64,000 bases of DNA, taken from the NCBI GenBank assembly GCA_037444625.1, contig JBBIMA010000018.1, positions 3,756 through 67,755 of the forward strand, given 5' to 3'. The first letter of the stretch is position 1. Each line of letters begins with the position of its first letter. The position numbers and the translations under genes are program-made. Below the pieces are notes generated by a model. The model searched no databases. It saw nothing but the letters and a program-made list of their open reading frames with translations, and was not told the origin of the DNA. This DNA comes from DTHT01 sp037444625 (lineage in GTDB: Bacteria > Acidobacteriota > Terriglobia > Bryobacterales > Bryobacteraceae). Positions 17,101 through 27,632 of the stretch are shown in pieces.

Positions 17101-17880
17101 ATGGCGCGCGTGGCCCTATTCACCGACGAACCCGTGCTGGCTACCGGCTTGACGGCCACTCTGGCGGCCGCCCCCGGCCTCGAGTTGGTCTCCGTCGCCA
17201 GCGATCCCGCACGGCTGCCCGGCTGCCTCGAGGAGGTCCGGCCCGACATCCTGGTGATGGATCTCATCCCCGAAGTCAGCTTCGGCCTGCTCAGCCAACT
17301 GCACCGCCAGGCGCCCGAGTGCCGGCTGGTGCTTTGGACCCGCACCATCTCGATGGAGCTGGCCTACCAGGTGATGGACCTGGGCGTGCGCGGCATCCTG
17401 AAAAAGACCCTGCCCCCGGAACTGGTGGTCAAATGCCTGACCAAGGTGGCCGAAGGCGAGCTCTGGTTCGACAAGAGCCTCACCGCCAGCTTCCTCACCG
17501 CGCGCACGGTCTCGCTGACCAACCGCGAGAGCCAACTGGTGACGCTGCTGGCGCAGGGCCTCAAGAACAAGGAAATCGCCACCGCCTTGTCCATCTCGGA
17601 AGGCACCGTGAAGGTCTATCTCTCGCGCTTGTTCCAGAAGGTGGGGGTGAAAGACCGCTTCGAGCTGGCTCTTTACGGGCTGCGCAATCTCCAGAACCTG
17701 CAAAACCTCGGGGCCGGGCCGGTGGAATTCCTGCCCGCCGGAGAGCCGGGCCGTGCCCCGGCACGCTTCCAGCCCTTGCGCTCGCTGGTGGTCGAACGCC
17801 CCGAGGCGGCCTTCCGCCGGCCCATGCTGCCCGCCAAAGGGGCCGGCCCCCGCGTCGCTTTTGGAAACCAGAGAGCCTGA
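17101..17880 (+). CDS. LuxR/NarL-type response regulator
   Basis: 259 residues. A receiver domain (1-120) with Asp54 (DILVMDL) as the likely phosphoacceptor and a lysine pair near 101, then a LuxR helix-turn-helix (about 138-200, LTNRESQLVTLLAQGLKNKEIA, SISEGTVKVYLSRLF), and a 55-residue basic, proline-rich tail of unknown role. The ATG at 17101 has AGGAAGG eight bases before it. There is no sensor kinase next to it. Position between the pilus operon and a TonB-like/CpaE-like pair suggests it may control surface-structure genes. Confidence 0.88.
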   Translation: MARVALFTDEPVLATGLTATLAAAPGLELVSVASDPARLPGCLEEVRPDILVMDLIPEVSFGLLSQLHRQAPECRLVLWTRTISMELAYQVMDLGVRGILKKTLPPELVVKCLTKVAEGELWFDKSLTASFLTARTVSLTNRESQLVTLLAQGLKNKEIATALSISEGTVKVYLSRLFQKVGVKDRFELALYGLRNLQNLQNLGAGPVEFLPAGEPGRAPARFQPLRSLVVERPEAAFRRPMLPAKGAGPRVAFGNQRA

Positions 17881-17896
17881 TTCGCCCAAGCAGGCC

Positions 17897-17902
17897 TATA
17901 AT
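17897..17902 (+). promoter_or_regulatory. Consensus -10 element before the TonB-like gene
   Basis: TATAAT at 17897-17902 lies 21 bases before the ATG at 17924 and just after the regulator stop. The -35 region is poor. Transcription would begin near 17909, giving a very short leader. Confidence 0.5.
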
Positions 17903-17923
17903 TAACCGAGGGTCACGGCGAGG

Positions 17924-19624
17924 ATGCTGGCGTGGTGGGCCATCGTCTCGGGTCTTACTGCGGCAAGACCGCGCCGCGTGGAAATCCCCAATTTCTTGCG
18001 CTGCGCCGCCCCGCCCCGCAGCCGCCGTTGGCCCTGCTTCGCCGCTTCGGCCGGCCTGCACCTGGCGGCGGTCCTCCTGCTGCCGGCGCTGAGCGACTGG
18101 CTGGCGGCTACCCAGCCGGCGGTCTGGGTGCGGCGCTACCGCTTGCTGCCCTCGGTCGAGATTCGCGTGCCCGAGCGCCTCTATCTGGCTTCGACCGGAC
18201 GCTCGCCGGCCCGCAAGAGCCGCCCGAAGGCCGCGCCGCCCCGCCGCAACAGCCGGGCCGAAACGCCCGGACGGTCGAATAGGACCGACGGCACGCAGGC
18301 GGGCAACCGGCGGCCCAGGCGCTTTCAACTCCCGCGTTTGCGGGCGCGCCAGACCGACCAAACGCTGTTACAGCCCGATTTCCCCCCGGATCTTCCCGTG
18401 CTGAGCCGCATCAGCCTGCCCCAGGTCTTTTTCTGGGCCCCGCCCCCCTCGCCGGTCCTGCCCATCCGCAAGCCCTTCGTGATACCGGGCAGCGCCGAGC
18501 CGTTCGCCCAACTGCCCCGCCTTGACGCCCCGCCTCAACTGGCGCCGCCCAACTGGGAGACGCTGGCCAGGGAGCTGGCCGCCGCCTCGGCCCTGCAAGG
18601 CCGCCCGGACTCGCTCCTGCTGCCCGCCATCAGCCTGCCCATTCAGATAGCCGACTCGGCCGTTCCCCAGCCGCAGACGCACATCTCGGTGGACCGTTCG
18701 GTGGGCGATCCTCTGAGCGTGCTGGCGCTGAGCCCACGCGTACGACCGCTGCGCGAGGAGTTGATCGTGCCGCCCGGCAACCAATTGGCCGAGCTGCTCA
18801 GCGCACCGGCCGGGTTAGGGCCGGGGGAAGGAGAAGGGGGCCGGCAGGGCGAAGGCGGAAAGGCGGGTGAGGGCGCCTCATCCAGCCCCGAGGCGGGCGC
18901 AGCCAGGACGGCGGCCGGCCGCGGGCCTGCCGCGGGCCAAACAGCCGCCGGTACGCAGGCGCAACGCGCCGCCGGCGCGACGGCAGCCTCCGCCGACACC
19001 CCACGGCAGCCTGGCGCCGATTCCCGGCCGGTGCCGGTTCGAGCCGATGGTGATGGCAGGACACCCTCCGCGGCGGGGTCGCCCACGGGGACTCAACTCG
19101 CCGCTGCCGGCCAGGCCCCCACGCCAGGAGCGGACCCGGCGGGTTCAGCCCTGCGCGTCGAACACCCCCCGGGCGGCGTCTTCGATGTCATCGTCGTGCA
19201 GCCCGGGCCGATCGAGGGCTTCCCCGAGTCCAGCGGGGCGCTCTCGGGCCGGCCGGTTTATTCGGTCTTCCTCAAGGTGGGCGCGCCGAGGGAATGGATT
19301 CTCCAGTATTGCGTCCCCGGAGAGGATCAGAGCGTGGTGGTCTCCGGCGGGGTCGTCCGGCTGGCGAATCCCTCGCCCGTCACCGCACCGTACCCTCGGC
19401 TCACCTACTTGCCCCCGTTGCGGCCGCGCCCCGGCGCCTACCTGATGGTTCACGGCTTCCTGGATGCCGGGGGGCGATTCCAGCGGCTCCAAGTGCTGCG
19501 CGCGGCCGACCGCGAGGAAGGCGCAACGGTGCTGCCCGTATTGGATCGCTGGGAATTCCGTCCGGCGATGCGCGACGGCCGCCCGGTGGAAGTGGAGATC
19601 CTGCTGGCTATCCCTCGCGGCTGA
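17924..19624 (+). CDS. TonB-like protein with long Pro/Ala/Gly-rich linker
   Basis: 566 residues. A single membrane segment (about 44-65, SAGLHLAAVLLLPAL) follows a basic N-terminus; residues 75-420 are Pro/Arg/Gly/Ala-rich low-complexity linker; the last 130 residues resemble a TonB C-terminal domain (MVHGFLDAGGRFQRLQVLRA, VLPVLDRWEFRPAMRDGRPVEVEILLAIP). Such proteins span the periplasm. It lies between a LuxR regulator and a CpaE-like ATPase, with no ExbB/ExbD or receptor nearby, so classical energy transduction is not shown. Confidence 0.7.
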   Translation: MLAWWAIVSGLTAARPRRVEIPNFLRCAAPPRSRRWPCFAASAGLHLAAVLLLPALSDWLAATQPAVWVRRYRLLPSVEIRVPERLYLASTGRSPARKSRPKAAPPRRNSRAETPGRSNRTDGTQAGNRRPRRFQLPRLRARQTDQTLLQPDFPPDLPVLSRISLPQVFFWAPPPSPVLPIRKPFVIPGSAEPFAQLPRLDAPPQLAPPNWETLARELAAASALQGRPDSLLLPAISLPIQIADSAVPQPQTHISVDRSVGDPLSVLALSPRVRPLREELIVPPGNQLAELLSAPAGLGPGEGEGGRQGEGGKAGEGASSSPEAGAARTAAGRGPAAGQTAAGTQAQRAAGATAASADTPRQPGADSRPVPVRADGDGRTPSAAGSPTGTQLAAAGQAPTPGADPAGSALRVEHPPGGVFDVIVVQPGPIEGFPESSGALSGRPVYSVFLKVGAPREWILQYCVPGEDQSVVVSGGVVRLANPSPVTAPYPRLTYLPPLRPRPGAYLMVHGFLDAGGRFQRLQVLRAADREEGATVLPVLDRWEFRPAMRDGRPVEVEILLAIPRG

Positions 19625-19703
19625 TCCTGCGGCGGGCGGTACTTGACCGATGGGGCTCCCTGTGTTAGGGTGTAGGCATCCCCCGCAGGAGGAGCCCCCA
19701 GCG

Positions 19704-20903
19704 ATGCACTCGCTCGTTGTCGGACTGATGGCCCCGGAGGGCCCCTTGCGCGAGTCGCTCAGCGCCTGCCTGCGCGATTTGCCTGTGCGGGTCTTTTTCG
19801 AACCGACAAGCCCCGCGGACTGGGGGGAGTTCCTCGAACGGCTGGCGCGGCTCGAAACCGACGCGCTGCTGGTGGACGCGGGACGCTGGGGCCAAGCCTT
19901 CCACGAGCTGGCGTCACGGGTCAAGTCGGTGAAGCCCGCCCCGCACCTGATTGCGGCCGGCACCTCAGACGACGACGCGCTGCGCGCTCACCTGCTGCGC
20001 GCCGGGGCCGACGAGTTCCTGGCGCCCCCCTTCGAGCAGAGCCTGAAGCAGGCGCTGGCCCGGGTCGCCGAGCGCCGGTTGCGCGAGCTGGCGGGTGGCC
20101 GGGAGACCGGTAAGCTGGTCGGCCTGATCGGGGCCAAAGGCGGCTGCGGTGTGACTACCGTGGCCTACTTGCTGGCCCTGGCGCTGCGCCGGCTCACCCA
20201 GACCAAAGTTCTGCTGGCGGATCTGGACTGGCCCGGCGGCATGGTCGGCTTCCTGACCAAGGTTCAAACCCCGTATTCGCTGCTGGACGCCGCCCGGCAG
20301 ATCCACCGGCTGGACTTGGGTTACTGGAAGACGTTGGTGGGCACGCACGAGACGGGCTTGGAGGTGCTGCCCGCGCCGGGTCCCGTGCCGCCGGAGACCA
20401 TCAACGGGGAGCGGCTGCGCGGCGTGCTACGGTTCGCGCGCGCTTGCTACCAGTGGGTGGTGCTCGACTTGGGCGACTGCTGGCATGAGACCACACCCGT
20501 GCCGTGGGAGGATTTCGAGACCCTCTGGCTGGTGAGCGGCGGCGACGTCATGAGCCTTTACCAGGCGCGCCGCGCGGCAGGGAGGCTGGCCGAGGGCGGG
20601 GCCGACACCGGGCGCCTGCGGCTTCTGCTCAACCGGTGGAAAGGCGCCGGCCTGCCGGCGGATCTGGTCGAGAGCCTGGTGGGTCTGCCCCCCTACGCCC
20701 GCCTGCCGGAGTCGGGCGAGCTGGAAGAGGCCCTTCAGGGTGACCGGCCCTGGAATCTGGATACCGGCCTGGGCAAGCAGGTTCTCAAGCTGGCGCGGCG
20801 CCTGTCGGGGGTGCCCGAGAACCGGCCGCAAGCCGGCCTCTCGCTGTTGCCCTGGCGGATCACTCTGCGGGAGCGGATTCCGCCGCCGGTCCCTCGCAGC
20901 TAG
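19704..20903 (+). CDS. Second CpaE/TadZ-like ATPase with receiver-like domain
   Basis: 399 residues with the same plan as the protein at 10708-11883: a receiver-like N-terminal domain (Asp58 in ALLVDAG) and a MinD/ParA ATPase with the deviant Walker A KGGCGVTT (145-152). Stretches such as KVLLADLD, YSLLDAARQIHRLDLGYWKTLV and WVVLDLGD parallel the pilus copy, so the two are paralogues. The ATG at 19704 has AGGAGGAG before it. It may serve the same Tad machine or another polar structure. Its last 44 bases overlap the convergent NifU-like gene. Confidence 0.85.
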   Translation: MHSLVVGLMAPEGPLRESLSACLRDLPVRVFFEPTSPADWGEFLERLARLETDALLVDAGRWGQAFHELASRVKSVKPAPHLIAAGTSDDDALRAHLLRAGADEFLAPPFEQSLKQALARVAERRLRELAGGRETGKLVGLIGAKGGCGVTTVAYLLALALRRLTQTKVLLADLDWPGGMVGFLTKVQTPYSLLDAARQIHRLDLGYWKTLVGTHETGLEVLPAPGPVPPETINGERLRGVLRFARACYQWVVLDLGDCWHETTPVPWEDFETLWLVSGGDVMSLYQARRAAGRLAEGGADTGRLRLLLNRWKGAGLPADLVESLVGLPPYARLPESGELEEALQGDRPWNLDTGLGKQVLKLARRLSGVPENRPQAGLSLLPWRITLRERIPPPVPRS

Positions 20904-21249
20904 CGGCGAGCAGCTCGCGCACCGCATCCAAGGCCAGGGCGGCGGCGTGCGAGGAGGCGGGCGGAAGACCTCCGACGCATCCCTCAATCTCGGCCGCGGT
21001 CAGCCCGGCCAGCGCCCCGCGTTCCCGACCGTGGAGCCACTCAGCCAGCGCCGAGCCGCAGGCGATGGCGGGCGGGCAGCCCTGCGCCTTGAAGCGCACC
21101 GCCGCCACCCGGCCGGCCTGCCAGCGCACCCAAACTTGCAGCACGTCCCCGCAGGCCGGGTTCGATACCAGCACGGTCACGGCCGGCGCCGCAAGCCGGC
21201 CCGCGTAGCGCGGCCGGCGAAAATGATCCAGCAGTCGCTCGCTGTACAT
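20860..21249 (-). CDS. NifU/IscU-like iron-sulfur scaffold, third ligand cysteine missing
   Basis: 129 residues. The NifU N-terminal fold is clear: YSERLLDHFRRPRYAG, NPACGD (Cys33) and GCPPAIACGSALAE (Cys58). Canonical scaffolds have a third ligand cysteine near residue 100 in an H-C-S context; here the matching segment reads PPASSHAAALALDAV without cysteine. Cys64 and Cys91 could compensate. It may be a variant scaffold or carrier. It ends inside the 3' end of the convergent ATPase gene. No IscS or SufS gene is nearby. Confidence 0.8.
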   Translation of the reverse strand: MYSERLLDHFRRPRYAGRLAAPAVTVLVSNPACGDVLQVWVRWQAGRVAAVRFKAQGCPPAIACGSALAEWLHGRERGALAGLTAAEIEGCVGGLPPASSHAAALALDAVRELLAASCEGPAAESAPAE

Positions 21250-21326
21250 GGCGGTTGTGATCCAATGTCCCTGATGCTCCTCTCCATTGTGGCCCAGGAA
21301 GGCGGCGCGGGCGGAGGCGGGCGGCC

Positions 21327-21740
21327 GTGACCGGTGCGCGCCTGGTGGTGGCGGGCCTGATCGAGCGCGAGGGGCGTCTGTTGATTTGCCGGCGCCGAGC
21401 CGAGGACCGCCACGGCCGGAAGTGGGAGTTCCCGGGAGGCAAGGCCGAGCCCGGCGAGAGCCCCGAGGCCGCTCTGCGCCGGGAGCTGGCCGAGGAACTG
21501 GGCGTGGAAGCCGAGATCGGCGAAGAGCTGGCCCGCTACCCCTATCAATATCCGGGGCGCGAGCCCGTCCTGCTCGTCTTTTGCCGCGTGCGCGCTTGGA
21601 AGGGTGAACCTGAGAATCGCGCCTTTGCGGAAATCCGCTGGGAGAGCCCCGAGCGGCTGGGGCAGTATGACTTCCTGGAAGGCGACCGGGAGTTTCTGCG
21701 CCGTCTGGCGGGCGGGGAGCCGGGGCCGCGATGCGGCTGA
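21327..21740 (+). CDS. NUDIX hydrolase, MutT-like
   Basis: 137 residues from a GTG start with GGAGG nine bases upstream. The NUDIX box is complete at residues 38-60 (GGKAEPGESPEAALRRELAEELGV, matching GX5EX7REUXEEXGU). The size and the WEFPGGK start of the box fit MutT-type 8-oxo-dGTP pyrophosphohydrolases that clean the nucleotide pool, though other nucleoside diphosphate substrates are possible. It is divergent from the NifU-like gene by about 80 bases. Confidence 0.85.
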   Translation: MTGARLVVAGLIEREGRLLICRRRAEDRHGRKWEFPGGKAEPGESPEAALRRELAEELGVEAEIGEELARYPYQYPGREPVLLVFCRVRAWKGEPENRAFAEIRWESPERLGQYDFLEGDREFLRRLAGGEPGPRCG

Positions 21741-21877
21741 AAGGCGGCGCGGGCGGCTTGAAAGCCCGGGGGGCGGTGCGCTATGGTTGAAACTTCAGCA
21801 CTTGGGGAGAAAAGGAGTTCAAGGTCTTGTTATCCTGTAAGGCTGTGAACTTTCCCGTCTCCGGAGGCCGTCCCTGA

Positions 21878-24046
<2,169 letters not shown>

Positions 24047-24068
24047 GCGGCGCCCGGGAGGAAACCCC

Positions 24069-24389
24069 ATGCAGCGGGTCTGCTTCCTGCTCAAGGTGAA
24101 GAAGGACCGCCTGGAGGAGTACAAGCGGCGGCACCGCGAGGTCTGGCCCGAGATGCTTCAGGCCCTGCGCGAGACCGGCTGGCATAACTACTCGCTGTTC
24201 CTGCGCGAGGACGGCCTGCTGGTGGGTTACCTGGAGACGCCCGATTTTCAGAAGGCGCGGGAGGGCATGGCGGCGCGGGAGGTCAACGCCCGCTGGCAGC
24301 GCGAGATGGCGCCCTTTTTCGAGGAGCTGGAGGGGCGCCGTCCGGACGAAGGCATGCGCCCGCTGGAAGAGGTCTTCCATCTGGACTGA
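24069..24389 (+). CDS. rhaM: L-rhamnose mutarotase
   Basis: 106 residues, the usual RhaM length. It interconverts the alpha and beta anomers of L-rhamnose in the cytoplasm. RRHREVWPEML, the family's YSLFLREDGLLVGYLE segment and NARWQREMAPFF are visible. GGAGG lies just before the ATG. It follows the pyrophosphatase gene, an unusual partner; no other rhamnose genes (rhaA, rhaB, rhaD) are in the window, though pectin and rhamnogalacturonan-type enzymes lie 14 kb on. Confidence 0.92.
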   Translation: MQRVCFLLKVKKDRLEEYKRRHREVWPEMLQALRETGWHNYSLFLREDGLLVGYLETPDFQKAREGMAAREVNARWQREMAPFFEELEGRRPDEGMRPLEEVFHLD

Positions 24390-24412
24390 GCGGGCCTCGG
24401 GCGGGGCGGTGC

Positions 24413-25696
24413 TCAGCGGGCGGCGGCCCGGTCCAGGTAATCGAGCACCAAGTGGGCCATCGTCCGGACGCCGACCGCCAGGGCGGCTTCGTCGGCGTCG
24501 AATTCCGGGGTGTGGAGCATGGCGGTGATGCCGCGGGCGGGGTTGGCCACGCCCAGCCAGAACATGGCCCCCGGAATTTGTTTCAAATAGAAGGCGAAGT
24601 CCTCCGCCCCCATCACCGGCGCCGCCCGCACCACGTTCCCCTCCCCCAGCACCCGCCGCAACACCGGCAGACTGGCCTCCACCAGCGCCGCGTCGTTCAC
24701 CGTGGGCGGATTCGAGCGCGGCGACCAGCTCACCTCCGCCCGCGCCCCGTGCGCCCCCGCCACGCCGCTCACGATCTCCCCCACCAGAGCCATCGCCCGC
24801 CGGCGGATCGCCTCGTTGTGCGTCCGCAGCGTCCCCTCCATGCGCACTTCCTCCGCCAGGATGTTGTGCCGGTTGCCGCCCTGGATGACGCCCACACTGA
24901 GCACCATCGGCTCGACCGGATCCAACCGCCGGCTGCGGACCGTCTGGAGAGCAGCGATGCACTCGGCCGCCACCACGATCGGGTCAATGCCTTCGTGCGG
25001 CCAGGCGGCGTGCACTCTCTTGCCCAGGATGCGGATGGTGAAGGAGTCCGAAGAGGCCAGCGCCGCACCGGGCGCATAGCCCACCTTGCCCGCCTCCAGG
25101 CGCGGGTCGGCATGGAAGGCGAAGATCGCCCGGGGCCGCGGGTTCTCCAGCGCGCCCTGACGGATCATCTCGGCCGCGCCCGATTCCTCTCCTTCCGGCG
25201 CCCCTTCTTCGGCAGGCTGAAAAATGAACTTCACCGAGCCGCGGATCTCCCCGCGCATCCGGCTGAGCACTTCGGCCACCCCCAGGGCCACCGTCATGTG
25301 CACGTCGTGCCCGCAGGCGTGCTTGACGCCCGGGGTGCGCGAGCGGTAAGGGACGTCGAGGGTCTCGGTGATCGGCAGGGCGTCCATGTCGGCGCGCACC
25401 GCCACGGCCGGACCCGGCAGGGCGCCCTTCAGTAGGGCCACCACTCCGTGCCGGCTCACCCCGGTGCGCACCTCCTCCAGCCCCAGGGCGCGCAGCTTCT
25501 CGGCGATGACCCTTGAGGTGCGCTCCTCGCGGTTGGACAGCTCCGGATGCATATGAAAATCGCGCCGCTGGGCCGCCAGGGCCGGCTCCAGCGCCTCGAC
25601 CGCGGCCGCGATGCGCTGCTCGCGACTCTGAGCAAACAACAGCCCGGGCATGACCAGCACCAACAGGCCGGCCGCCCGCAGAGTACGGGTCCCCAT
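24413..25696 (-). CDS. Secreted M20 family amidohydrolase/peptidase
   Basis: 427 residues. The N-terminus MGTRTLRAAGLLVLVMPGLLFAQ is a Sec signal peptide. The mature enzyme is an M20D amidohydrolase (IAA-amino acid hydrolase or hippurate hydrolase type): HPELSNREERTS, the metal motif HACGHDVHMTVALGVAEVL, QPAEEGAPEGEESGA with the catalytic Glu pair, and GAEDFAFYLKQIPGAMFWLG. It removes acyl groups from N-acyl amino acids; the exact substrate is open. It is transcribed towards rhaM with a 23-base gap. Confidence 0.9.
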   Translation of the reverse strand: MGTRTLRAAGLLVLVMPGLLFAQSREQRIAAAVEALEPALAAQRRDFHMHPELSNREERTSRVIAEKLRALGLEEVRTGVSRHGVVALLKGALPGPAVAVRADMDALPITETLDVPYRSRTPGVKHACGHDVHMTVALGVAEVLSRMRGEIRGSVKFIFQPAEEGAPEGEESGAAEMIRQGALENPRPRAIFAFHADPRLEAGKVGYAPGAALASSDSFTIRILGKRVHAAWPHEGIDPIVVAAECIAALQTVRSRRLDPVEPMVLSVGVIQGGNRHNILAEEVRMEGTLRTHNEAIRRRAMALVGEIVSGVAGAHGARAEVSWSPRSNPPTVNDAALVEASLPVLRRVLGEGNVVRAAPVMGAEDFAFYLKQIPGAMFWLGVANPARGITAMLHTPEFDADEAALAVGVRTMAHLVLDYLDRAAAR

Positions 25697-25733
25697 GGGG
25701 ATTCAGATTAGCAGAAGGCCCGGGCGCGCGCCT

Positions 25734-26399
25734 TCAGTTCGACTCCGCCCCGCCGGAGCGCTCGCCCGCCGCCCCCTCCAGCAGCTCGCGGATCTGCTCA
25801 TCGGTGTTCTGCGGGAAGTCGAAATACCACAGGCCCACCGAGTAGAAAGGCTCCGGAGTGAAATCGCAGACCACCTCGTCGGCCTCGCCTTCCAGCAGCT
25901 CGCAGGCCTGCGGCGCCGCGACCGGCGCGGCCACCACCAGGCGCGCCGGCTGCAAGGCGCGCAGGGCGGCCACCGCCGCCCGCATGGTCGAGCCGGTGGC
26001 AATGCCGTCGTCCACCAGGATCACGGTCCGCCCGGCGATCTGGAGCGGGGGCCGCGATCCCCGGTAGAGGCGCTCGCGGCGCTCCAGCTCGCGCTGCTCC
26101 TGCTCGGCCACTTCTTCGATCACCTGGGCGGGAATCCCCCAGAGCTCGACCACGGAGGGATTCAGCACTCGCACCCCGCCGCTGGCGATGGCCCCCATGG
26201 CCAGCTCCTCCTGCCCGGGAGCGCCCAGCTTGCGCACCACGAACACCTCCAGCGGGGCACCCAGCGCCCGGGCCACTTCGCAGGCCACCACCACGCCGCC
26301 GCGAGGCAGCCCCAGCACCAGCACGTCCGGCCGGTTGCGGTACGCCGCCAACTTCTCCGCCAGTCGGCGCCCGGCTTCCGTCCGATCCCGGTAGCGCAT
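25734..26399 (-). CDS. Phosphoribosyltransferase domain protein
   Basis: 221 residues of the type I phosphoribosyltransferase fold. The PRPP loop is VILVDDGIATGSTMRAAV and the N-terminal part is VLVLGLPRGGVVVACEVARAL. It resembles uncharacterised predicted phosphoribosyltransferases with a roughly 70-residue insertion (here the QEQRELERRERLYRG helix). The nucleobase substrate is unknown. It is divergent from the glcE gene and has a short gap to the peptidase gene downstream. Confidence 0.85.
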   Translation of the reverse strand: MRYRDRTEAGRRLAEKLAAYRNRPDVLVLGLPRGGVVVACEVARALGAPLEVFVVRKLGAPGQEELAMGAIASGGVRVLNPSVVELWGIPAQVIEEVAEQEQRELERRERLYRGSRPPLQIAGRTVILVDDGIATGSTMRAAVAALRALQPARLVVAAPVAAPQACELLEGEADEVVCDFTPEPFYSVGLWYFDFPQNTDEQIRELLEGAAGERSGGAESN

Positions 26400-26486
26400 G
26401 GCCGCAGAGCCAGTTTAAGACGAACGCCGGCCTCCGTGGCGATTTGACAGCGCGGCGCGGGAGCGGGCAAAGTAGTGGTTCCGCCC

Positions 26487-27632
26487 ATGAAGGTTCTCGA
26501 GCCCGAAAGCCCCGAGCAGTTGGCCGAGACGCTGCGCGAGGCGGCCGCCGCGGGGCGCAGCATCGCGCTGGGGGGCGGCTTCAGCAAGCAGGCCATGGGA
26601 GGACCCGCGCCGCCGGCCGAGCTGACCGTCTCGACCCGAAGGCTGAACCGCGTCCTCGAGTATGACCCGCGCGACCTCACCGTCAGCGTGGAGGCCGGCA
26701 TGAGCTTCGCCGACTTCAGCCGCCTGCTGGCCGGTCACGGCCAGATGGCGCCGCTCGATCCCTTCCTGCCCGAGCAGGCCACGGTGGGGGGAGTGCTGGC
26801 GGCCAATATCAGCGGCCCCCGGCGTCGTCTGTACGGCACGGCGCGAGACATGCTGATCGGGATGCGCTTCGCCAGCCTGGAAGGCAAGTTGATCGAATCC
26901 GGCGGCATGGTGGTGAAGAACGTGGCCGGGTTGGATCTGGCCCGCCTGATGGTGGGCTCGTTCGGGACCCTGGCCGCCATCGTTTCGGCCAACTTCCGGC
27001 TGGCGCCCATCCCGCCCGGCTGGCGCACCTTCCTGCGCGCCTGCCCGAGCCTGGAGGCGGCGCTGGCGGCCCGGGATGCCGTCCTGGGCAGCCTGCTTCA
27101 GCCGGCGGCGCTGGACCTGCTGAATCCGGGCGCCGCTGTGCGGCTCGGGCGGGAGGGCTTCCTGGTGGCCCTGGAAGCGGGCGGCAGCCCGGCCGTGCTC
27201 GATCGCTACGCTCGGGAGCTGGCCGACTGGCGAGCGCTGGATCCGACCGAAGCGGAGGCCTTCTGGCGCGGCGTGCGGGAATTCACGCCCCAGTTCCTGG
27301 CAGCCTGCCCGCAAGGCGCCGTGGTGCGCGTGGCCTCGACCCTCACCGGGCTGAAACCGGTGCTGGAGGGGCTGGAAGTCCCCGCGCTGGCGCGCGCCGG
27401 CTCGGGCGTCGTATGGGCTTACTTCAGCCGTTGCGAGGCGGCCGCCGCCTGGGTCCGCCAAGCCGCCGAGCGAGGCTGGAAAGTGGTGATCGAGTTCGCC
27501 CCGCCGGAGCGCAAGCCGGAGCTTCCCTTGTGGCCGGCGCCGGGCCCGGATTTTCCCCTCATGCAGCGGCTGAAGGCGATGTTCGACCCGCGCGGGCTGC
27601 TGAACCGGGGCAGACTCTATGGCCGCATCTGA
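26487..27632 (+). CDS. glcE: Glycolate oxidase FAD-binding subunit
   Basis: 381 residues from the ATG at 26487; an in-frame GTG at 26475 is also possible. FAD-binding type 4 fold: GRSIALGGGFSKQAMGGP, STRRLNRVLEYDPRDLTVSVEAGMSF and PEQATVGGVLAANISGPRR match GlcE. With GlcD and GlcF it oxidises glycolate to glyoxylate at the membrane. Its end overlaps the start of glcF by 14 bases. No glcD is present before or after. Confidence 0.9.
   Translation: MKVLEPESPEQLAETLREAAAAGRSIALGGGFSKQAMGGPAPPAELTVSTRRLNRVLEYDPRDLTVSVEAGMSFADFSRLLAGHGQMAPLDPFLPEQATVGGVLAANISGPRRRLYGTARDMLIGMRFASLEGKLIESGGMVVKNVAGLDLARLMVGSFGTLAAIVSANFRLAPIPPGWRTFLRACPSLEAALAARDAVLGSLLQPAALDLLNPGAAVRLGREGFLVALEAGGSPAVLDRYARELADWRALDPTEAEAFWRGVREFTPQFLAACPQGAVVRVASTLTGLKPVLEGLEVPALARAGSGVVWAYFSRCEAAAAWVRQAAERGWKVVIEFAPPERKPELPLWPAPGPDFPLMQRLKAMFDPRGLLNRGRLYGRI

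Noticed and set aside
18841..19140. Low-complexity stretch in the TonB-like gene as a tandem DNA repeat
   Set aside because: The protein is Ala/Gly/Pro/Arg-rich but the DNA has no regular repeat unit.
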